Position numbers and translations under genes: made by a program. Shown here in pieces: positions 12,947 to 17,082 of a stretch of DNA of 17,082 nucleotides (the first letter of the stretch is position 1; each line of letters starts with the position of its first letter). The stretch is from an uncultured Lachnospiraceae bacterium. Lineage in GTDB: Bacteria; Bacillota; Clostridia; Lachnospirales; Lachnospiraceae. The stretch spans positions 1-17,082 of the forward strand of contig CAJUPJ010000054.1 of assembly GCA_910588655.1 (NCBI GenBank), written 5' to 3'. The notes below the pieces were generated by a model. That model was not told the DNA's origin, searched no databases, and saw only the letters and a program-made list of their open reading frames with translations.

Positions 12947-14506
12947 ATGGGAATACTTATCCGTGACATATTAGAAGAAAGTGCAAAGAAATTTGCAGAT
13001 ATTAAAGCCGTAAAATGGCTGGAAAAGAAAGAAGTCCATGAGAGAAGCTATAGCGGGCTTATGGAAAATGTGATAGCAGTAAGGAAAGGACTCCAGGCAG
13101 AAGGTCTTAATGGGAAACATATTTCCCTTATTGGGACAAGTTCTGTAGAATGGATTGAAAGTTACCTTGGAATAATTACAGGGAATACAGTTGCAGTACC
13201 ACTTGATGCAGGGCTTCCAGAGGAAGACCTTGTTGACCTTGTAAACCGTTCAGATTCAGAAGCACTTTTTTTAAGCCCTAAAAACAAGGCGCTTCTGGAT
13301 GGGATTTTAGCGGGCTGTCCTAAAATAAGGAAAGTCTGGATACTCCAGGAAGAAAGCCTTGATGTTTCTGATGGAAAGACAGCATCCCTTGGTGCTTTAA
13401 AGGCAGCCTCTGGCAAATGTGACAGTGATACAAGTGTCCCATCACCGGATGATGTAGCAACAATTATTTTTACATCAGGTACAACAGGAAAGAGCAAAGG
13501 TGTAATGCTGACACAGAACAACCTGGCAACTAATGTTGCTTCTGTTGATTATACTACAGACCCTGGCAGCATACTGCTTAGTGTCCTTCCAATCCACCAT
13601 GCATTCTGCCTGGTTATGGACTGGCTTAAAGGATTTTCACTGGGCACTACTATATGTATTAATGATTCGCTTCTCCATATGGTAAAAAACATGGGAATAT
13701 TTAAGCCACAGGTAATGCTTATGGTTCCTATGATGATAGAAACAATCTATAAAAGGCTTGCAAGTGCAGATGCTGCAATACCTAAGAAAGTTTTAGCGGA
13801 TAATGTATTTGGCGGCAACCTTAAAATTATATTTACTGGTGGTGCACATCTTGACCCGTTCTATATTGATGAATTTGCAGAATATGGGGTAGAAGTCCTT
13901 GAAGGATATGGTATGTCAGAGTGTTCGCCAGTAATCAGTTCAAACACACCAGAAACCCATAAGGCAGGTTCTATAGGCAAGCCGCTTCCTAACGCTGAAA
14001 TTAAGTTTGAAAATGGTGAAATCCTTGTAAAAGGCAGCAGCGTTATGAAAGGATATTACCAGATGCCAGAAGAAACTGCTGAAACATTAAAAGACGGGTG
14101 GCTTCATACAGGTGATAAAGGCTATATGGACGAAGATGGTTTCCTGTTTATTAATGGCCGTGTAAAGAACCTTATTATCCTTTCAAATGGTGAAAATATT
14201 TCACCAGAAGAGATTGAAAATAAACTGGCGCTTGATGCACTTGTTGGCGAAGTAATTGTAACAGGTGAAGACAACGGGCTTACAGCAAGGATTTATCCAG
14301 ACCAGGATGTTGTTGCAGCAAAAGGGCTGGATGAAGAAGCAATAAAAACTGCATTACAGGCATTTTTAGATAACTATAACAAAAACCAGCCAACATACCG
14401 CCAGATTACAGGTCTTGTTATAAGGAAAAATCCTTTTATAAGAAGTGCAACAAAGAAAATTAAAAGGCAGGAAGCTTTAATTGATGAACCGCTTCCTATG
14501 GCATAA
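12947..14506 (+). CDS. AMP-forming acyl/aminoacyl ligase
   Basis: This ANL-superfamily enzyme activates a carboxylic acid with ATP to an acyl-adenylate and passes it to a thiol. Motifs in order are the P-loop-like FTSGTTGKSKGVMLT (175-189), the adenine-binding GYGMSE (320-325), GWLHTGD (384-390), the hinge GRVKNLIILSNGENISPEEIE (404-424, Asp usually found after GR replaced by Val-Lys) and a C-terminal lysine in SATKKIKRQ (500-508). The 519-aa length is normal for a free-standing ligase. AGGAGG (12931-12936) supports the start. Its place 17 bp after a carrier protein suggests acyl-ACP or aminoacyl-carrier ligase activity rather than acyl-CoA synthesis. Substrate choice cannot be read with confidence. 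It is the last gene of the cluster; the following 60 bp are very AT-rich. Confidence 0.88.
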   Translation: MGILIRDILEESAKKFADIKAVKWLEKKEVHERSYSGLMENVIAVRKGLQAEGLNGKHISLIGTSSVEWIESYLGIITGNTVAVPLDAGLPEEDLVDLVNRSDSEALFLSPKNKALLDGILAGCPKIRKVWILQEESLDVSDGKTASLGALKAASGKCDSDTSVPSPDDVATIIFTSGTTGKSKGVMLTQNNLATNVASVDYTTDPGSILLSVLPIHHAFCLVMDWLKGFSLGTTICINDSLLHMVKNMGIFKPQVMLMVPMMIETIYKRLASADAAIPKKVLADNVFGGNLKIIFTGGAHLDPFYIDEFAEYGVEVLEGYGMSECSPVISSNTPETHKAGSIGKPLPNAEIKFENGEILVKGSSVMKGYYQMPEETAETLKDGWLHTGDKGYMDEDGFLFINGRVKNLIILSNGENISPEEIENKLALDALVGEVIVTGEDNGLTARIYPDQDVVAAKGLDEEAIKTALQAFLDNYNKNQPTYRQITGLVIRKNPFIRSATKKIKRQEALIDEPLPMA

Positions 14507-14553
14507 TAATATAATGCAATATAATATAATTTAATATTATAATAATAAATATT

Positions 14554-14594
14554 ATTAAAAATAAAGGTGCTCCCTTATATTATGTAAGGGAGCA
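14554..14594 (-). terminator. Terminator of the TetR regulator gene
   Basis: TGCTCCCTTA (14568-14577) and TAAGGGAGCA (14585-14594) form a perfect 10-bp stem with a 7-nt loop. Read on the - strand it is followed by the T-rich CACCTTTATTTTTAAT. The stop codon of the TetR gene (14575-14577) lies within the hairpin. On the + strand no T-run follows. An AT-only palindrome TAATAATA-AA-TATTATTA lies just to the left and could slow + strand transcription. Confidence 0.8.
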
Positions 14595-15150
14595 TTCCTG
14601 ATATAAAAGCCCGTGTCAGTATATTGGCAATAGTTTCAGGCGGCACTTTGAAATTATCCTTTGCCCATTTGTGGAGCACGCCAATAGTACTGCCGATAGT
14701 GCAGGCAACCATATATGAAAGTTCTTCACTGTTATGGTGGGAAGGTTCATTATTCTTGGTCACTTCTTTTACATAATGGTGGAACATTGTTACAACTTTT
14801 TCAAAAAATGCATCTATCCTGGGGTCAGAAAGAAGGTTTGCCAGAAACGGATTTGTCATAGTGTATTCACATATAGTTAAATAATAAGACTTACATATAT
14901 CCCAGTCATTCTTTGGGTGGAAAGTTTTCATAAGTGCAAATATATCATTAATAGTTTTGTCTTCAATTGCAGTAACAAGGTCAGGAATATTCTCATAATG
15001 GTTATAAAATGTACTTCGTACAATCCCGGCTCTTTTTATTACGTCTGAAACCGTTATTTTATCTAAATCCTTTTCTTTCAGAACCAGAAAAAATGCGTCA
15101 TAAATAGCTTCATCAGCTACGTGGTATCTTTCGTCCTGTATTTCGTTCAT
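14575..15150 (-). CDS. TetR/AcrR family transcriptional regulator
   Basis: TetR proteins are dimeric DNA-binding repressors released by a small ligand. The N-terminal helix-turn-helix is visible at about residues 32-51: ITVSDVIKRAGIVRSTFYNH, with the typical FYNHYENI continuing into helix 4. The C-terminal ligand-binding part (about 60-191) is helical and not recognisable to a subfamily, though SYMVACTIGSTIGVLHKW is like regulators of the 'TetR C-terminal firmicutes' group. AAGGAGG, 8 nt from ATG, supports the start. It is convergent with the condensation-like/ACP/ligase genes, so control of that cluster is possible but not shown. Its own promoter and a likely autoregulatory operator lie just upstream. 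Confidence 0.9.
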   Translation of the reverse strand: MNEIQDERYHVADEAIYDAFFLVLKEKDLDKITVSDVIKRAGIVRSTFYNHYENIPDLVTAIEDKTINDIFALMKTFHPKNDWDICKSYYLTICEYTMTNPFLANLLSDPRIDAFFEKVVTMFHHYVKEVTKNNEPSHHNSEELSYMVACTIGSTIGVLHKWAKDNFKVPPETIANILTRAFISGMLPYII

Positions 15151-15169
15151 TGCATTATCCTCCTTTAAT

Positions 15170-15196
15170 TCCTGGATGTGGTGTTATTTTCCAGGA
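15170..15196. promoter_or_regulatory. Candidate TetR operator (inverted repeat)
   Basis: TCCTGGA (15170-15176) and TCCAGGA (15190-15196) are perfect inverted 7-mers with centres 20 bp apart, about two helical turns. They lie between the -10 of the TetR gene (15204-15209, - strand) and its start codon, where a bound dimer would block transcription. Autoregulation is an inference. Confidence 0.5.
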
Positions 15197-15203
15197 TATG
15201 TCC

Positions 15204-15232
15204 ATTATAGTATATATGTATTAGAAACGCAA
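15204..15232 (-). promoter_or_regulatory. Sigma-A promoter of the TetR gene
   Basis: On the - strand TTGCGT (15227-15232) and TATAAT (15204-15209) are spaced by exactly 17 bp, about 54 bp upstream of the ATG. The -35 touches the tip of the MITE-like element starting at 15232. Confidence 0.7.
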
Positions 15233-15411
15233 ATTTCCAGTTATATTGTGTTTTTATGGACGCAGGGTCTTACGTTCTGCTAAATTATTCCATTCCAAGA
15301 CACGTTTGCGCTGCGTGGCTTATCGTAGCGGAAGCGTACCCCTGTATGGAATATTCTGGCTCTGGCACGCAAACCGTCCGTTTTTACATAAACACAAGAG
15401 AGCTGTAAATT
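15232..15411. mobile_element. MITE-like inverted-repeat element, copy B
   Basis: The left tip AATTTCCAG (15232-15240) matches the reverse complement of the right tip CTGTAAATT (15403-15411) in 8 of 9 positions, and both continue inward into TTGTGTTT. The left end, reading on as TTATATTGTGTTTTTATGG, is almost the same as the left end of the element at 4266. The interior of about 140 bp is strongly folded, for example TATTCCAT against ATGGAATA, with a GC-rich core. A short open frame crossing it has no ribosome binding site and I do not call it. With the flanking promoters it accounts for the 333-bp gap between TetR and the next gene. Confidence 0.6.
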
Positions 15412-15422
15412 ATCCAAATACA

Positions 15423-15451
15423 TTGACTTCATTTGTTACCCTTGTTACAAT
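15423..15451 (+). promoter_or_regulatory. Sigma-A promoter for the broken gene at 15484
   Basis: TTGACT (15423-15428) and TACAAT (15446-15451) are 17 bp apart with an extended -10 TG (15443-15444). AAGGTGG (15472-15478) and an ATG at 15484 follow. The signals are intact even though the gene behind them is not. Confidence 0.65.
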
Positions 15452-15483
15452 AATAAAAATAAGATTTAATTAAGGTGGAATTT

Positions 15484-15820
15484 ATGGGGAATTTTAATAT
15501 CTTTCTGAAAAGAAGTGCAGATATAAGAAAAATGTATATAGAGAAACTTTCTTATGTAATTAGTTATTCCTTTTCTAACGGATTATGGGGACTTTTATTA
15601 TGCGTATGTAAAAAGAGAAGATATTGAAAGTATTGCTTATATTTCAGATGAAGGAATGGAAATAGTACATAATTATATTAGTTCATTTTGGAAAACAATA
15701 ATAGCATTTTATGATGAAAATGTGTATTGTCTGGATGAAGATGGGTATTTATCCTATGATTTTTACAAAGAAGGAGAAATTGGAAGAAAGTATAATTTTG
15801 GGATAGATTACTGGAATTAA
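15484..15820 (+). pseudogene. Unrecognised small gene, broken by a +1 frameshift
   Basis: From ATG 15484, with AAGGTGG 5 nt upstream, the frame runs 34 codons to a GGGG run (15587-15590). It then soon ends, while an open frame shifted by one base goes on to TAA at 15818-15820. The stretch is 337 nt, exactly one more than a 111-codon gene plus stop. Removing one G gives a continuous protein beginning MGNFNIFLKRSADIRKMYIE, with NGLWDFYYAYVKRED at the repaired joint and YNFGIDYWN at the end. It is rich in Tyr, Asp and Glu, has no membrane segment or signal peptide, and matches no family I know. In size and composition it resembles immunity-type small proteins, but nothing here shows that. A sequencing error in the G run is possible. 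Confidence 0.6.
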
Positions 15821-15891
15821 TTATAGTATTTGTGTTATTATTAAAGATAATTTGTATATTTATATTGTTGTATAATGGGAACAAGATATAG

Positions 15892-16518
15892 AAGCCAGGT
15901 ATATTTAATTATAATTGTTTTATAGATATACTGGTTTGGAAAGGAAATATTTTATCAGGACAATTTATGGAATTTTCTTTTTTTACAGGATATCTTAAAG
16001 TTGTAGATAAAAAATTTAAATCTGATATAATTTATCTTATATTAAAGATACCTAATAAGGAAATACAAAATATTTATAAAAACAAAGTAACAGAATGGTT
16101 TAATATTAAGATAAAAACAAATGATTTCCAAGAGCTTATAACAGCACTTGAAGATGGTGATTGTACCAAGGTTTCTGATATAATTACTGGTCAGCTTATG
16201 GAAACAGTAAGTTTTTATGATTATAAAGAGGATTACTGTCATGGTTTTCTGGCAGGTCTTTTGAAACATAACAAAAAGTATATTGTAATATCAAACTGAG
16301 AGAGTGGATTAGGCAGATATGACCTTATACTAAAAACACAAAGAATACGCCATGGACAGACAATTATTATTGAAATGAAAGTTGCAGAAAATATAAATAA
16401 AATGGGTAAAAGCTGTAATGAAGCTTTAAGCCAGATAGAAGCTTTACATTATGATAGTGAATTGTTGTATGAAGGGTATAAAAATATAATAAAATATGGG
16501 ATTTGTTTTTATAAATAA
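15892..16518 (+). pseudogene. Remnant of AAA-ATPase-like/PD-(D/E)XK (DUF1703) protein
   Basis: Full proteins of this family pair an N-terminal AAA-ATPase-like domain with a C-terminal PD-(D/E)XK nuclease-like domain (DUF1703), about 500-570 aa in all, and are abundant in gut Firmicutes and Bacteroidetes. Only the last 200 or so codons remain: FFTGYLKVV, then IPNKEIQNIY, then the nuclease part with GRYDLIL and IIIEMKVA (the D and E-x-K residues), ending KYGICFYK. The ATPase part is gone, the first clear stop upstream being at 15889-15891. A TGA at 16297-16299 interrupts ISN-stop-ESGLGRYD. The family motif there is SNRESG, so a CGA arginine codon has probably mutated by one C-to-T change. No ribosome binding site is seen for the internal ATG at 15967. 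It is a dead fragment. Confidence 0.8.
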
Positions 16519-16551
16519 GTTTTTAAAGTTAGTGAAAAAGGGAGTGGAAAA

Positions 16552-17070
16552 ATGGAAAATATTATTGAAATAAAGAACATTCACAAATTTTATAAGAATG
16601 GTAATGAAACTCTTGAAGCTTTGAAGGGAATTTCACTTGCTCTTAAGCAAGGGGAGATACTTGCAATTATGGGAAGCAGCGGCTCTGGCAAAAGTACACT
16701 GCTTCATATTATGGGAGCTATGGATGTGGCTGATGAAGGAGAAATTTATTTAAATGGGATATTAGAAAAAAATTATGGAACAGAGCCTGATGCAACTAAA
16801 ATCCGTTGTGAAAATATTGGATTTATATTCCAGGATTTTAAATTGATACAAGATTTTACAGTAGAGGAGAACGTGTCTTTACCTTTAATATTAACAAGTA
16901 AAAAGAGTAAAGAGATTAATAAGCGTACAGAGGAAATTCTCAGGTTAGCAGGTCTTGGGGACAGGGGAAGAAATCCGGTGGACAGTCTTTCCGGTGGGCA
17001 GAAGCAGAGAGTTGCTATTGCAAGAGCTTTAATCTCTCAGGGTATAATTCCCCGCAGCTCTGCTGCGTAA
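16552..17070 (+). pseudogene. ABC transporter ATP-binding protein (MacB/LolD type), truncated before Walker B
   Basis: This is the 5' part of an ATPase that would power an ABC exporter of the MacB/LolD or bacteriocin/antimicrobial-peptide resistance type. Present are Walker A GSSGSGKST (41-49), the Q-loop FIFQDF (91-96, Q94) and signature LSGGQ (146-150) with KQRVAIARALIS (151-162). The next element should be Walker B (LLADEPT) and the H-loop. Instead, after about codon 162-163, the frame runs into unrelated sequence and stops at 172 aa; family members are about 220-250 aa. AAGGGAG (16538-16544), 7 nt before ATG, gives a good start. Without Walker B and the H-loop it cannot hydrolyse ATP normally. 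The break coincides with a GC-rich hairpin sequence, suggesting insertion of a mobile element whose rest lies outside the window. Confidence 0.8.
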
Positions 17071-17082
17071 CAAACTTTTTCA
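17043..17082. mobile_element. Possible left edge of an inserted element
   Basis: Similarity to the ATPase family ends near 17039-17042. The following sequence contains CGCAGC (17053-17058)/GCTGCG (17062-17067), a perfect hairpin with a TCT loop, then a stop codon and TAACAAACTTTTTCA to the window edge. Subterminal hairpins occur at the ends of IS200/IS605-type elements and of REP-like repeats. Which of these it is cannot be told from 40 bases. Confidence 0.35.

Noticed and set aside
15246..15473. 75-codon frame inside the second MITE-like element
   Set aside because: It begins inside the inverted repeat without a ribosome binding site and runs through the opposite end of the element, so it reflects the repeat's sequence, not a gene.
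15678..15884. 68-codon - strand frame opposite the broken small gene
   Set aside because: Asparagine- and isoleucine-rich antisense of AT-rich DNA, with no start signal.

Overview
The window looks like chromosomal DNA of a low-GC Gram-positive anaerobe of the Clostridia, most likely a gut Lachnospiraceae. This is inferred from strong AGGAGG-type ribosome binding sites, consensus sigma-A promoters, frequent AGG arginine codons, and gene families typical of that group (bactofilin, MATE, arylsulfotransferase, PD-(D/E)XK AAA-ATPase remnants). No rRNA, tRNA or CRISPR array was seen.

Region 1 (1-2550, + strand) is a housekeeping operon: a bactofilin with a long acidic tail, pyrH (UMP kinase) and frr (ribosome recycling factor), closed by a clear hairpin terminator. 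Region 2 (2550-4260, - strand) holds a GT2 glycosyltransferase and, upstream of it, a wrecked 2H phosphoesterase gene under a near-consensus promoter. Region 3 (4266-5884) has a short MITE-like element, a promoter and a MATE exporter, ending in a bidirectional terminator. Region 4 (5881-8411, - strand) is an arylsulfate sulfotransferase gene whose 3' end carries a perfect 368-bp tandem duplication. The duplication shifts the frame and replaces the last 26 residues of the inferred 679-residue ancestral protein.

Region 5 (8532-10995, + strand) is an operon of aldo/keto reductase, MIF-type tautomerase and membrane-anchored alpha/beta hydrolase, with promoter and terminator visible. Region 6 (about 11000-14506, + strand) is the most interesting intact block: a stand-alone condensation-like acyltransferase, an acyl carrier protein and an AMP-forming acyl/aminoacyl ligase. 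Together they could load an acid onto a carrier and transfer it to an unknown acceptor. A convergent TetR regulator (14575-15150, - strand) has its own promoter and a candidate operator.

Region 7 (15232-17082) is a decay zone. It contains a second MITE-like copy, an unrecognised small gene broken by one extra G, a PD-(D/E)XK (DUF1703) remnant with a CGA-to-TGA-type nonsense change, and an ABC transporter ATPase cut off before its Walker B motif where a short GC-rich hairpin sequence begins. Promoter, operator and homology calls come from reading the sequence only; nothing was run against a database.
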